NCBI GenBank assembly: GCA_900470805.1
Contig: UCCA01000014.1
Coordinates: 62,001-126,000, forward strand
Direction: 5' to 3'
Length of the DNA stretch: 64,000 nt
Origin: Hyphomicrobiales bacterium
Lineage (GTDB): Bacteria > Pseudomonadota > Alphaproteobacteria > Rhizobiales > Rhizobiaceae
Positions 1 to 9,745 of the stretch are shown here, piece by piece. The notes beneath the pieces were generated by a model, which was given only the letters and a program-made list of their open reading frames with translations, was not told the DNA's origin and did no database searches. Position 1 is the stretch's first letter, and every line of letters begins with the position of its first letter. The translations under genes and the position numbers were made by a program.

Positions 1-1
1 T

Positions 2-898
<897 letters not shown>

Positions 899-923
899 TT
901 TTCAGCTCCCTCCTGACCAGATC

Positions 924-945
924 GAAGGGCGCTGCGGCGCCCTTC
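924..945 (+). terminator. Candidate terminator after cysK
   Basis: A perfect 9-bp stem (GAAGGGCGC / GCGCCCTTC) with a TGCG loop begins 26 bases after the cysK stop. It has no T-run, so a purely intrinsic terminator is uncertain, but the position and stem strength fit transcript end or 3' protection. Confidence 0.6.
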
Positions 946-995
946 ATGCTGTCGGCCACAGCGGATCGAACACCAAGCGAAAACGAGGACTTCCC

Positions 996-1295
996 ATGCT
1001 GCTGATCGTCGGCACCATACGCCTGCCGCCCGAAAACCTTGCCGCTGCCCGGTCCGTGATGGCGCGGATGGTGGAGATGAGCCGCGCCGAGGACGGGTGC
1101 CTGGAGTATTCCTATGCCGAGGATGTGCTGGAAAGCGGCCTTATCCACGTCAAGGAACTGTGGCGCGACCAGCCGTCGCTCGACCGGCATTTTCAATCCG
1201 CGCATCTCGGCGACTGGCGCGCCGCGTGGCCGGAGTTGGGTATCCGCGACCGCAAGCTCAAGAGTTACGAGGTTGGCGAGGCACGGGAGACGTGA
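996..1295 (+). CDS. Small ABM-domain protein (putative quinol monooxygenase family)
   Basis: A 99-residue protein with the single-domain layout of antibiotic-biosynthesis-monooxygenase (ABM) proteins: an N-terminal strand (LLIVGTIRLPP), a helix, a central CLEYSYAED strand and a C-terminal HLGDWRAAWPEL segment. Such proteins are dimeric ferredoxin-like folds; some oxidise quinols or aromatic polyketides without cofactor, and many have no known substrate. An ATG after GAGGACTTCCC gives a plausible ribosome site. It follows cysK beyond a hairpin, so it is probably transcribed separately. The family is fairly clear; the substrate is unknown. Confidence 0.75.
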   Translation: MLLIVGTIRLPPENLAAARSVMARMVEMSRAEDGCLEYSYAEDVLESGLIHVKELWRDQPSLDRHFQSAHLGDWRAAWPELGIRDRKLKSYEVGEARET

Positions 1296-1397
1296 GTGCC
1301 TGCGGCGTTTGGTGGGTTGGAGGCTGATGTGGCTTTGGTTGCCGCTCCGCTATATCCAAATTTTCTGAGGCAATAACCTCGACCCACCACAAACCCG

Positions 1398-2930
1398 TCA
1401 TGCCACCGCCGTCAGCCGCTCACCGGCCATGCGGTAGGAGATCGCCTCCGCCAGATGGATGCGGCCGACCGTCTCGTGGCCGTCGAGATCGGCGAGCGTA
1501 CGGGCGACCTTGAGAACGCGGTGATAGCCGCGGGCGGAGAATTTCATCTTTTCGGCGGCGTCGCGCAGCAATTGCAGGCCGGCCGCATCGGGTGCGGCGT
1601 AGGTCTCGATCATCGCGGTCGAGCAGCGGGCATTGGTGCCGATGTCGCCAAGCCCCGCCGCGCGAAAACGGTCGCGCTGCAGGTCACGGGCGCGGGCGAC
1701 GCGGCGGGCGACGTCGGCGCTTTTTTCCGCCGGCGCGGGACGGATGAGGTCGAAGGCGGAGACGGCGGGAACGTCGATCCGGATGTCGATACGATCCATC
1801 AGCGGGCCGGAGATGCGCGCCTGATAATCGGTCATGCAGCGTGGACCGCGGGCGCAGCTGTGGCCGGGTTCGCCGGCCATGCCGCAGCGGCAGGGGTTCA
1901 TGGCGGCAACCAGCTGGATGCTGGCGGGATAGCTGACGCGGTGATTGGCGCGGGCGATGATGCATTCGCCGGTTTCCAGCGGCTGGCGCAGCGCATCGAG
2001 CGCCTGTGGTGAGAATTCGGGGAACTCGTCGAGGAACAGCACGCCGTGGTGCGCCAGCGATGCCTCGCCTGGGCGGGCGCGAAAGCCGCCGCCGACCAGC
2101 GCCGCCATGGTGGCGGAGTGGTGCGGGGTGCGGAACGGCCGGCGATCGGAGAGCTTGCCTCCCGACAGCTGGCCGGCGATCGAGTGGATCATCGACACCT
2201 CGAGCAGCTCAGCCGCGGACAGCGGCGGCAGGATCGACGGCAGGCGGGCGGCCAGCATCGACTTGCCGGAACCGGGAGGACCGACCATAAGCAAATTGTG
2301 GCCGCCAGCGGCCGCCACTTCCAGCGCCCGTTTGGCGCTTTCCTGGCCCTTGATGTCGGCGAGATCGGGAAGATTGGCGGCGATGGCGCGGATCGACGGC
2401 TCGGGGCGCGACAGCACTTGGGTTCCGCGGAAATGATTGGCGAGTGCGATCAGGCTGCGCGGGGCGAGAATATCGAGCTCGGCGCCGGCCCAGGCGGCCT
2501 CGGGGCCGCTGTCTGCCGGGCAGATCAGGCCCTTGCCCATGGCATTGGCGCCGATCGCGGCCGGCAGCGCGCCGGTGACCGCGGCGATGGTACCGTCGAG
2601 ATTGAGTTCGCCGATGACGACGTAATCGGCCAGCGCATCGGCCGGGATGGCGCCGAGTGCCGCCATCAGGCCGAGCGCGATGGGGAGATCGAAGTGGCTG
2701 CCTTCCTTGGGCAGGTCGGCGGGGGCGAGGTTAACGGTGATGCGCTTGGCCGGCAGCGCCAGGCCGGAGGCGTGGAGGGCGGCATGCACCCGCTCGCGGC
2801 TTTCGGCCACCGCCTTGTCGGGCAGACCGACGATCTGGGTGATAAGCTTGCCGGGCGCGACCATCACCTGGACCTCGACCGGAACACCTTCAATGCCCTG
2901 GAATGCAACCGTGCTGACGCGTGCCACCAT
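1398..2930 (-). CDS. YifB/ComM family Mg-chelatase-like AAA+ ATPase
   Basis: A 510-residue protein with an N-terminal ChlI/Lon-like domain (about 1-165), an AAA+ core with Walker A GPPGSGKS at 217-224 and Walker B VLFLDE near 297-302, then a zinc-type cysteine group (C347, C349, C359, C365), and a C-terminal Mg_chelatase C domain. ComM-type members are branch-migration helicases that help integrate DNA during natural transformation; YifB is the E. coli name. Length and motifs are complete. It stands alone on the minus strand with a repeat-bearing spacer upstream. The role in this organism is inferred from the family only. Confidence 0.93.
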   Translation of the reverse strand: MVARVSTVAFQGIEGVPVEVQVMVAPGKLITQIVGLPDKAVAESRERVHAALHASGLALPAKRITVNLAPADLPKEGSHFDLPIALGLMAALGAIPADALADYVVIGELNLDGTIAAVTGALPAAIGANAMGKGLICPADSGPEAAWAGAELDILAPRSLIALANHFRGTQVLSRPEPSIRAIAANLPDLADIKGQESAKRALEVAAAGGHNLLMVGPPGSGKSMLAARLPSILPPLSAAELLEVSMIHSIAGQLSGGKLSDRRPFRTPHHSATMAALVGGGFRARPGEASLAHHGVLFLDEFPEFSPQALDALRQPLETGECIIARANHRVSYPASIQLVAAMNPCRCGMAGEPGHSCARGPRCMTDYQARISGPLMDRIDIRIDVPAVSAFDLIRPAPAEKSADVARRVARARDLQRDRFRAAGLGDIGTNARCSTAMIETYAAPDAAGLQLLRDAAEKMKFSARGYHRVLKVARTLADLDGHETVGRIHLAEAISYRMAGERLTAVA

Positions 2931-3336
2931 GCCCAGATCCCCTGCGGTGCAACCCCTTGCACCTGAAATCGCGACCCATCATGGTCGCGGATTGCAATCT
3001 GGCATAGAAAATGGAATGAAACAAGAACAATGAAGGAACAATTGCGCGTCATCGCTGCAATGAGGTTGTGGTGGGTTGCATTGGAAGAACAAAGCCGTGA
3101 TGAGGCAGGGATCGCCGTGCCACCAAGTGATTGAGAATGCAGCGCTTCCTCATACTCTGCGTCATCCTCGGCCATCGAGCCGAGGATCTGATCATGTTGC
3201 CACGGATGCGAGGGGGCGGGCTAAGCCGGCGATCCATTCACGTCGAGCAAGCCGAGCCCTCGGCAGATACTCGGGACAAGCCAGAGTATGACGCGAAGAG
3301 CAGGAGACGACCCGACTCCTCCTACGACCCTTATCT
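2931..3336. other. Gene-free spacer between yifB-like gene and gshB
   Basis: A 406-bp spacer between the start of the AAA gene and the end of gshB. Short frames run through it but lack a good ribosome site or recognisable protein. Its right half is a palindromic repeat (annotated separately). The left end should hold the promoter of the AAA gene, but I could not pick out convincing -35/-10 boxes. Confidence 0.7.
3151..3294. repeat. Palindromic intergenic repeat (rhizobial GTCATCCTCGG type)
   Basis: Imperfect long inverted repeat. The left end reads CATACTCTGCGTCA and the right end AGAGTATGACGC, its reverse complement with a small difference. Inside, ATCCTCGGC (3164-3172) pairs with GCCGAGGAT (3179-3187), and a second GCCGAG/CTCGGC hairpin lies near 3251-3264. 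The layout resembles intergenic repeats known from rhizobial chromosomes, with GTCATCCTCGG and CCGAGGATGAC arms. It may extend left to about 3095. It may end the gshB transcript; it carries no coding capacity I would support. Confidence 0.7.
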
Positions 3337-4284
3337 TCAGCCGCGCTTGCGCTCGATGGCGTCCCAGAGCAGGCTGGCGATGTCGGCGCCGCCGAATTTC
3401 TTGACTTCGCGGATGCCGGTCGGAGAGGTGACGTTGATCTCGGTCATGTAGTCGCCGATGACGTCGATGCCGACCAGCAGGAAACCGCGTTCGCGCAGCG
3501 CGGGGCCGATGCGGGCGCAGATTTCCTTTTCGCGCGCGGTCAACTCGGTCGCCTCGGCGCGGCCGCCGACATGCATGTTGGAGCGACTGTCGTGTTCCGC
3601 CGGCACGCGGTTGATGGCGCCGACCGGCTCGCCATCGACGAGGATGATGCGCTTGTCGCCCTTGCGGACGTCAGGCAGGTATTGCTGGGCGATGAAGGGC
3701 TCGCGGAACAGCTGGCCGAACATTTCGAGCAGCGAGGAGAGGTTGCGGTCGTCCTTGGTCGAGTGGAAGACGCCGGCGCCGCCATTGCCGTAGAGCGGCT
3801 TCAGGATGATGTCGCCCATCTCGTCGCGGAAGCGGCGGATCTCGGCGGCGTCCTTGGTGATCAGCGTCTTCGGCATCAGGTCGGCAAATTCGGTGACGAA
3901 GATCTTCTCCGGCGAATTGCGGACCCAGGCGGGATCATTGACGACGAGCGTCTTCGGGTGGATGCGCTCGAGCAGGTGGGTGGAGGTGATGTAGGACATG
4001 TCGAAAGGCGGGTCCTGGCGCAGCAGGACGACGTCCATGGTCTGCAGGTCGACGCGCTCCGGGGCGCCGAGCTCGTAGTGGTCGCCCTTGATGTCGCGCA
4101 GCGTCATCGGCTCGACCGAGGCGTAGAGCTTTCCATCGCGGAAGCTCAGGCGGTCGGGCGTGTAATGGAACAGCTTGTAGCCGCGGGTCTGCGCCTCAAG
4201 GCTCATGGCGAAGGTGGAATCGCCGGCGATATTGATGGAGGCGACATGGTCCATCTGGACCGCTACGTTCTTGATCTTGGCCAT
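3337..4284 (-). CDS. gshB: Glutathione synthase
   Basis: ATP-dependent ligase that adds glycine to gamma-glutamylcysteine, the second step of glutathione synthesis. The 315-residue protein has the prokaryotic GSH-S N-terminal domain (starting [12 protein letters not shown], about 1-120) and an ATP-grasp domain with the [11 protein letters not shown] glycine-rich loop and the C-terminal [10 protein letters not shown] motif typical of GshB. Length matches the family. In rhizobia gshB commonly lies near yraN-rsmI-dnaN; here the ugp operon and a cupin gene lie in between. Confidence 0.96.
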   Translation of the reverse strand: MAKIKNVAVQMDHVASINIAGDSTFAMSLEAQTRGYKLFHYTPDRLSFRDGKLYASVEPMTLRDIKGDHYELGAPERVDLQTMDVVLLRQDPPFDMSYITSTHLLERIHPKTLVVNDPAWVRNSPEKIFVTEFADLMPKTLITKDAAEIRRFRDEMGDIILKPLYGNGGAGVFHSTKDDRNLSSLLEMFGQLFREPFIAQQYLPDVRKGDKRIILVDGEPVGAINRVPAEHDSRSNMHVGGRAEATELTAREKEICARIGPALRERGFLLVGIDVIGDYMTEINVTSPTGIREVKKFGGADIASLLWDAIERKRG

Positions 4285-4381
4285 TTTCGTCCCTTAGCTT
4301 ATGCGGGACAGATGTAGGCCGCCGAGGTCGTGAACGCAACGGGCGATGCGCGGCTTTTGTGCCGCGCCCGGCCTTGGCCTA

Positions 4382-4888
4382 TCAGGCGGCGATGCCCTGC
4401 TGGCCGGCGTTGCGCAAGAGGTTGCGCAGGCGGTAGGCGAGCGCCACGGGCTTTGGGAACGGCTTGCGCAGGAAGGCGACCTTGCGGACGTAATTGTCCA
4501 CCCGCCAGCTGGCCCAGGTGCCGCCGGCGAAGAAGGCGACGTCGCCTGTGCGCAGCATGCGCTCGGTGCCGTCATCGGCAGTGATGTGAACTTCGCCCTC
4601 CAGGATCATCACCGTTTCGTCCCAGCCGAAGAACCAGCGGAACTCGCCGGCGGTGCAGTCCCAGATCGCCGTCAGCGCGGCGTCGTCGTGGCCGCGCGAG
4701 TGTTCGCCGGTGCGAGCCTGCGGATCGCCTGACACGATCCAGTCCGGGTTGATCGGCGTCGATGTCATCGGCACCAGATCGCTGGAATGGGCGACGAAGG
4801 ATTTGCCGCGCGGCAGCGCGACGAGATCAGGCATGGCGCGTGCGGCCACCGCCATCGCGCTCGCGAACATAAGATGCAATGATGCCAT
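4382..4888 (-). CDS. Cupin-domain protein (DUF861 / Cupin_3 type)
   Basis: A 168-residue protein with one cupin barrel: the WDETVMILEGEVHITADDG stretch is the first cupin motif and TGDVAFFAGGTWASWRV resembles the second. Members related to ureidoglycine aminohydrolase have this form; most are of unknown function. The first 18 residues (MASLHLMFASAMAVAARA) look weakly like a leader, so a later ATG at MPDLV is possible. The gene is separated from ugpC by a hairpin and is probably its own unit. Function is not assigned. Confidence 0.7.
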   Translation of the reverse strand: MASLHLMFASAMAVAARAMPDLVALPRGKSFVAHSSDLVPMTSTPINPDWIVSGDPQARTGEHSRGHDDAALTAIWDCTAGEFRWFFGWDETVMILEGEVHITADDGTERMLRTGDVAFFAGGTWASWRVDNYVRKVAFLRKPFPKPVALAYRLRNLLRNAGQQGIAA

Positions 4889-4958
4889 GAGAACCCCCTG
4901 CTCTCGCTATCCCCTATAAGGCCGGAAATAACAGAAATATCTGACAGAGCGGTTCAGA

Positions 4959-4982
4959 CATTCGCTAAAGTTGTAGCGAATG
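4959..4982 (-). terminator. Hairpin after ugpC, candidate terminator of the ugp operon
   Basis: Perfect inverted repeat CATTCGCTA / TAGCGAATG (9 bp) with a 6-base loop, 24 bases beyond the ugpC stop on the minus strand. There is no clear T-run, so it may work with Rho or as a 3' stabiliser. Confidence 0.55.
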
Positions 4983-5005
4983 CCGTCCATGTTCGCGTAT
5001 TTTTC

Positions 5006-6106
5006 TCAGACGGGTTGCGGCTCCTGCACCGCGATCCCAGCCTCGGCCCGATCGGCTTCGATACGCCTGCCGGTGTCGGCGGCGAAGAAGTGCAGCTTTT
5101 CGGGGGCAATGGTGAGACGCAATGTCGGATCGATGGTGATGTCGGGCGACAGCACCGCGGTGATCGGCTGGTCGCCGAGCAGGCCGTGGATCAAACGCTG
5201 GGCGCCGAGTTCCTCGATATATTCGACGGTGACGGGCAGCGCGTGCTCGCTGGCATCTGCCAGGCGGAGGTCCTCGGCGCGGATGCCGATGGTGACGGCA
5301 CCCGATGTCGGCGCGCAACCGGCCAGATCGATCAGGCTCGGGCCGAGCGCCAGCTTGTCGCCGTGCAGTTCGCCCTTCAGGAGATTCATGGCGGGTGAGC
5401 CGATGAAGCTCGCGACGAAGGTGGAGGCCGGACGGTGATAGACGTCGAGCGGCGTGCCGACCTGCTCGATCCGGCCGCCATTGAGGACGACGAGACGGTC
5501 GGCCAGCGTCATCGCTTCCAGCTGGTCGTGGGTGACGTAGATAGAGGTGGTGCCGAGACGGCGCTGCAGGCGCTTGATCTCGCCACGCATGGAGACGCGC
5601 AGCTTAGCGTCGAGGTTGGACAGTGGCTCGTCGAACAGGAAGACGGCCGGCTTGCGGACGATGGCGCGGCCCATGGCGACGCGCTGGCGCTGGCCACCGG
5701 AGAGCGCCTTCGGCTTGCGGTCGAGATACTGGGCGATCTCCAGCATGCGTGCCGCCTCGGCAACGCGGGCGTCGATCTCGGCCTTCGGGGTCTTGCGGTT
5801 CTTCAGGCCGTATTCGAGATTCTGGCGCACCGACATATGCGGATAGAGGGCGTAGTTCTGGAACACCATGGCGATATCGCGATCGGCCGGCTCGACGTCG
5901 TTGACGACGCGGTTGCCGATCTTCACCTCGCCCTCGGAAATGCTCTCGAGACCGGCGACCATGCGCAGCAGGGTCGACTTGCCACAACCGGACGGGCCGA
6001 CCAGCACGATGAATTCGCCGTCGGCGATGGTGAGACGGATGTCGGAGACGGCGCGGACGCCGCCGTGATAGATCTTGCCGACCTTGTCGACATCGATGGA
6101 AGCCAT
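5006..6106 (-). CDS. ugpC: sn-Glycerol-3-phosphate ABC importer, ATPase subunit
   Basis: ATP-binding subunit that drives import of glycerol-3-phosphate and its diesters. The 366-residue protein has Walker [10 protein letters not shown] (37-45), a Q-loop glutamine at 83, the LSGGQ signature (135-139), Walker B VFLFDE (155-160), the switch histidine H193, and a C-terminal TOBE regulatory domain (about 235-360) as in MalK/UgpC proteins. It is the last gene of ugpBAEC, 2 bases after ugpE. Substrate is assigned from the complete, specifically ugp-like gene order rather than from the ATPase itself. Confidence 0.95.
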   Translation of the reverse strand: MASIDVDKVGKIYHGGVRAVSDIRLTIADGEFIVLVGPSGCGKSTLLRMVAGLESISEGEVKIGNRVVNDVEPADRDIAMVFQNYALYPHMSVRQNLEYGLKNRKTPKAEIDARVAEAARMLEIAQYLDRKPKALSGGQRQRVAMGRAIVRKPAVFLFDEPLSNLDAKLRVSMRGEIKRLQRRLGTTSIYVTHDQLEAMTLADRLVVLNGGRIEQVGTPLDVYHRPASTFVASFIGSPAMNLLKGELHGDKLALGPSLIDLAGCAPTSGAVTIGIRAEDLRLADASEHALPVTVEYIEELGAQRLIHGLLGDQPITAVLSPDITIDPTLRLTIAPEKLHFFAADTGRRIEADRAEAGIAVQEPQPV

Positions 6107-6108
6107 TG

Positions 6109-6957
6109 TTATTTCTCCGTCTCAACCAGGCCTTTGACGAACAGGCGCTGCATGAAAATGATGACCAGAACCGGCGGAAGCGCCGCGAGGATGACGCCCG
6201 CCATCACCAGGTTCCACTGCGTGTCGCCATCGAGCACGGCGGCCAGGCGCTTGATGCCCATGACGACGGTGTAATAGCCGGGCTCGGTGGTGATCAGCAT
6301 CGGCCAGAGATACTGGTTCCAGCCGTAGATGAACATGATGATGAAGAGCGCGGCGATGTTGGTGCGCGACAGCGGCAGCAGGATATCCCAGAAGAATTTC
6401 AGCGGGCCGGCGCCATCGACGCGTGACGCCTCCATCATCTCTTCGGGAATGGTCAGGAAGAACTGCCGGAACAGGAAGGTGGCGGTGGCCGAGGCGATAA
6501 CCGGGATGACAAGGCCGGAATAGGAATTCAGGAGGCCGAGATCGGCGACGACCTTGTAGGTCGGCAGAATGCGCACCTCGATCGGCAGCATCAGCGTCAT
6601 GAAGATGACCCAGAAGGCGACGGTGCGGAAGGGAAAGCGGAAATAGACGATGGCGAAGGCCGAGATGATCGAGATGGCGATCTTGCCGACCGCGACCAGG
6701 ATGGCCATCACAAGGCTGTTGCCAAGCATCAGCAGGAAGGGTGGCGCACCGGCGTTCGAGGCGCCGGAACCGAGCAGGGTGCCGTAGTTCTTCAGCATCT
6801 CGTGGCCGGGCGTCAGCGGCACGACGCCGGTCAGGAAGTCCGATGGCCCGCGCGTCGAGGCGATGAAGGCGAGGTAGACGGGGAACACCACCACGGCGAT
6901 GCCTGTTATCAGCACGAAATGGGTGAGGAAATTCAGGAAGGGGCGGTTTTCGACCAT
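6109..6957 (-). CDS. ugpE: sn-Glycerol-3-phosphate ABC importer, permease UgpE
   Basis: Inner-membrane permease of the MalG type, 282 residues from the chosen ATG. The N-terminus [10 protein letters not shown] lines up with MIENR of E. coli UgpE as I recall it, which is why this start is preferred over the ATG 18 bases upstream. Six hydrophobic segments are visible and the EAA loop, which contacts the ATPase, is the [20 protein letters not shown] region. It begins 14 bases after the ugpA stop codon and ends 2 bases before ugpC. Confidence 0.94.
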   Translation of the reverse strand: MVENRPFLNFLTHFVLITGIAVVVFPVYLAFIASTRGPSDFLTGVVPLTPGHEMLKNYGTLLGSGASNAGAPPFLLMLGNSLVMAILVAVGKIAISIISAFAIVYFRFPFRTVAFWVIFMTLMLPIEVRILPTYKVVADLGLLNSYSGLVIPVIASATATFLFRQFFLTIPEEMMEASRVDGAGPLKFFWDILLPLSRTNIAALFIIMFIYGWNQYLWPMLITTEPGYYTVVMGIKRLAAVLDGDTQWNLVMAGVILAALPPVLVIIFMQRLFVKGLVETEK

Positions 6958-6971
6958 GGCTTGACCTCGCT

Positions 6972-7856
6972 TCAATACTGCACTTTGCGTTCGATCCAGC
7001 GGAACTGGACGACGGTCAGGATGACCACGATCAGCATCAGCACGACCGATTGCGCGGCCGACGGGCCGAGGTTGAGACCAACGAAACCGTCGGCATAGAC
7101 CTTGTAGACGAGGATGTTGGTGGACTGCGACGGACCGCCCGATGTGGCCGCATCGATGATCGGGAAGGTGTCGAACATCGCATAGGTGATGTTGATGACC
7201 GCCAGGAAGAAGGTGGTCGGCGACAGCAGCGGGAAGACGATGGTCCAGAAGCGCTTGACCGGGCCGGCGCCGTCGATGGCGGCGGCTTCGGTCAGCGAAT
7301 GCGGCACGGATTGCAGGCCGGCGACGAAGAACAGGAAATTGTAGGAAATCTGCTTCCAGGCCGCGGCAATGACGATCAGCACCATCGCGTTGTTGGGATT
7401 GAGACGGTGATCCCAGTTGTAGCCGAAATAATTCAGTGCATACGGGATGATGCCAACGCTAGGGTTGAACATGAACCACCACAGCAGACCGGAGGCGGCA
7501 GGCGCGACGGCGTAGGGCCAGACCAGCAGCGTCGTATAAAAGCGCTGCGAGCGGATCACGCGGTTGACGCAGACCGCGAACAACAGCGACAGGCCCATCG
7601 ACAGCACGGTCACGCCAATCGAGAAGATCAGGGTGACGGTCAAGGAATTCAGATAGTCGGGATCGTGAAGCAAGCGCGTGTAGTTGGCGAGGCCGACGAA
7701 GGTGTCCTTGAGACCGAAGGGGTCCTGGCGCAGGAAGGACTGCCACACGGCCTGACAGGCCGGCCAGACGAAGAAGATGATCGTGATGATCATCTGCGGC
7801 GCCAGCAGGGCGTAAGGCAGAAAACGGCTTTTGAAAACGGTGCGCTTGGTTTGCAT
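6972..7856 (-). CDS. ugpA: sn-Glycerol-3-phosphate ABC importer, permease UgpA
   Basis: Inner-membrane permease of the MalF type, 294 residues from the chosen ATG ([10 protein letters not shown]), preceded by a GAGGGG ribosome site. Six membrane segments are visible; the EAA loop is [19 protein letters not shown]. It partners with UgpE to form the pore. A strong hairpin separates it from ugpB upstream. Confidence 0.94.
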   Translation of the reverse strand: MQTKRTVFKSRFLPYALLAPQMIITIIFFVWPACQAVWQSFLRQDPFGLKDTFVGLANYTRLLHDPDYLNSLTVTLIFSIGVTVLSMGLSLLFAVCVNRVIRSQRFYTTLLVWPYAVAPAASGLLWWFMFNPSVGIIPYALNYFGYNWDHRLNPNNAMVLIVIAAAWKQISYNFLFFVAGLQSVPHSLTEAAAIDGAGPVKRFWTIVFPLLSPTTFFLAVINITYAMFDTFPIIDAATSGGPSQSTNILVYKVYADGFVGLNLGPSAAQSVVLMLIVVILTVVQFRWIERKVQY

Positions 7857-7878
7857 GGCGAGACCCCTCAAGGAAAAT

Positions 7879-7905
7879 GCCCTCCCCGGGCTGTCCGGGG
7901 AGGGC
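7879..7905 (-). promoter_or_regulatory. Intercistronic stem-loop between ugpB and ugpA
   Basis: Perfect 11-bp GC-rich stem (GCCCTCCCCGG / CCGGGGAGGGC) with a 5-base loop in the short ugpB-ugpA gap. Comparable hairpins after binding-protein genes stabilise the upstream message or partly stop transcription, giving far more binding protein than permease. There is no T-run, so full termination is unlikely. Confidence 0.75.
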
Positions 7906-7924
7906 TGATGGGAGGGAGAGACCC

Positions 7925-9253
7925 TTAGTTGGAGTTGGCGGCTTCGAATTCGCGCAGCATGGCATTGCCCTGCTTTGCGCCATCGTCGAGAGCCTGCTGG
8001 CCGGTCTTCTTGCCGGTCAGGACAGCTTCCAGCTGCTGGTCGAGAACGTCACGGATCTGCGTCAGGTTGCCGAAGCGAACGCCCTTGGAGTTTTCGGTCG
8101 GCGTGCCACGCATGATCTGCTTGATGGCGATATCAGAACCCGGGTTCTTGGCGTAGTAGCCCTGGCTCTGACCAAGCTCGTAGGTGGCGTTGGTGATCGG
8201 CAGGTAGCCGGTGAACTGGTGCCAGTCAGCCTGGACTTCCGGAGTCGAGAGGTAGGTGAAGAACTTGGCAACGCCCTTGTAGACTGCCTTGTCCTTCTGG
8301 CCGTTCAATACCCAGAGCGTCGCGCCACCGATGATGGAGTTCTTCGGGTCCTGCGTGACGGTGTCGTCGTAAGGCATCGGCGCGAAGCCAACCTTGAAGT
8401 CCTTGGCGTTGTTGATGACGCCGGAACGCGAAGCGGACGAGTTCATGTAGACGGCGCACTGCTGCGAGTAGAACATCGGGGCAGCGTCAGCGCCGGCGCT
8501 TGGGCCGCCATACTTGTAGACGCCTTCATCCTGCCACTTCTTGAGGTTGTCCCAGAACTTGACCTGGTTCGGACCGTTGAAGGTGAACTCGGCATCCATG
8601 CCGCCGAAGCCGTTCTGCTTCGTGCCGTAGGGAAGGTTCTGGATGGCGGAGTAGTTTTCGAGACCAACCCAGGTTGCGCCGTAGGACATGGTGAAGCCAC
8701 ACTTGGCAGCGCCGCTGTCGACGATCTTCTTGCCCATGGTGGCAAGCTCGGCCCAGGTCTTCGGAGCAACTTCCGGATCAAGGCCAGCCTTCTTGAAGAC
8801 GTCCTTGTTGTAGTAGAGGATCGGGGTGGAGGAGTTGAAAGGCATCGACAGGATGTTGCCTTCCGGATCGGAATAGTAGCCGACGACAGGCGCCAGGAAC
8901 TTCGACGGATCCCAGGCTTCGCCTTCGTCCTTCATCAGCTTGTAAACGGGATAGACGGCGCCCTTGGCGGCCATCATCGTGCCGGTGCCGACTTCGAATA
9001 CCTGAACGATCGCGGGCTGCTGGCCGGCGCGGAAGGCGGCGATGGCGGCCGTCAGAGTTTCAGGATAGGTGCCCTTGAAAACCGGCGTGACGTGATATTC
9101 GGTCTGGCTGTCGTTGAACTTCTTGGCAAGCTCTTCGAGCTTCTTGCCGTTCTCGCCACCCATGGCGTGCCACCAGCTGATCTCGGTTGCGGCAAAAGAC
9201 GTGGAAGCAGACAAAACGACCGCGGCAGCGGCCAATGAAATCTTCTTGAACAT
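7925..9253 (-). CDS. ugpB: sn-Glycerol-3-phosphate ABC importer, periplasmic binding protein
   Basis: Substrate-binding protein of the ugp importer, 442 residues from the chosen start. The N-terminus [21 protein letters not shown] is a clean Sec signal peptide with an expected cut after SFA. The mature protein opens with [11 protein letters not shown], a typical UgpB/extracellular solute-binding family 1 start, and carries the family's GVENYS-like and PMPYDD segments. GGAGAGG six bases before this ATG supports it over an ATG 18 bases upstream. First gene of the operon, directly downstream of a PHO box, so induction by phosphate limitation is expected. Confidence 0.95.
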   Translation of the reverse strand: MFKKISLAAAAVVLSASTSFAATEISWWHAMGGENGKKLEELAKKFNDSQTEYHVTPVFKGTYPETLTAAIAAFRAGQQPAIVQVFEVGTGTMMAAKGAVYPVYKLMKDEGEAWDPSKFLAPVVGYYSDPEGNILSMPFNSSTPILYYNKDVFKKAGLDPEVAPKTWAELATMGKKIVDSGAAKCGFTMSYGATWVGLENYSAIQNLPYGTKQNGFGGMDAEFTFNGPNQVKFWDNLKKWQDEGVYKYGGPSAGADAAPMFYSQQCAVYMNSSASRSGVINNAKDFKVGFAPMPYDDTVTQDPKNSIIGGATLWVLNGQKDKAVYKGVAKFFTYLSTPEVQADWHQFTGYLPITNATYELGQSQGYYAKNPGSDIAIKQIMRGTPTENSKGVRFGNLTQIRDVLDQQLEAVLTGKKTGQQALDDGAKQGNAMLREFEAANSN

Positions 9254-9313
9254 GAAAAACCTCTCCACCATTGTTGGGGTGAGGACGCAATAGAGGCCTA
9301 TTGTGACACCTCC

Positions 9314-9331
9314 GTAACGGTTTCATGACAG
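9314..9331 (-). promoter_or_regulatory. PHO box upstream of ugpB
   Basis: Read on the minus strand, CTGTCAT-GAAA-CCGTTAC has two 7-base PhoB half-sites 11 bases apart. The first matches CTGTCAT exactly and the second matches CTGTCAY at five of seven positions. A CACAAT sequence about 9 bases downstream could be the -10 box, the usual spacing for PhoB-dependent promoters, and the ugpB start codon is 60 bases further on. Confidence 0.8.
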
Positions 9332-9376
9332 CGACATTACAAATTCAAAACATATTAACCGGCTAATGATCTTGCT

Positions 9377-9745
9377 TTAGAAGGCATCACGCAGATGCAG
9401 CGGCCAGCGGCCAGGCACAATGGCGACGATGTCGTAGCGTTGGGAGAGGCGGGCTTGGTCGGGCTGGCGCGCCAGCCAAAGATCGCTGGCGTTGCGGATG
9501 CGCAGCTGCGCCGAAGCGGAAACGGCATCGACGGCCGTTGCCGCCTCGCGCCGCGACTTAACCTCGACGAAGACGGCAAGATCGCCTTTCCTGGCGATGA
9601 TGTCGATTTCGCCGAGCCTAGTGCGGTAGCGCAGGGCGACGATGCGGTAGCCTTTCAGCATCAGGAATGCGGCAGCCAGATATTCGGAGACGTGTCCCCG
9701 GCGCAGCGCCTTGCGGCGGTGGCTGGCGGCGTCCCTATCGGCCAT
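9377..9745 (-). CDS. yraN: YraN / UPF0102 family protein
   Basis: A 122-residue protein of the endonuclease-like YraN family. The family core is visible: GHVSEYLAAAFLMLKGYRIVALRYRT, then GEIDIIARKGDLAVFVEVKSR, where the D, E-V-K pattern is the PD-(D/E)XK nuclease signature. The ATG chosen (MADRDAASHRRKA) overlaps the end of rsmI by 11 bases, so the two are translationally coupled. A longer frame runs upstream but only as a shadow inside rsmI. Function in cells is not firmly known. Confidence 0.88.
   Translation of the reverse strand: MADRDAASHRRKALRRGHVSEYLAAAFLMLKGYRIVALRYRTRLGEIDIIARKGDLAVFVEVKSRREAATAVDAVSASAQLRIRNASDLWLARQPDQARLSQRYDIVAIVPGRWPLHLRDAF

Noticed and set aside
2046..2966. 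A 306-codon open frame on the plus strand opposite the AAA ATPase gene
   Set aside because: It is antisense to a well-supported gene, has an alanine/arginine/glycine-rich composition typical of shadow frames in GC-rich DNA, and no ribosome site.
7877..9238. A 453-codon plus-strand frame opposite ugpB
   Set aside because: Antisense to ugpB, no ribosome site and no domain; ugpB has a signal peptide and family motifs.
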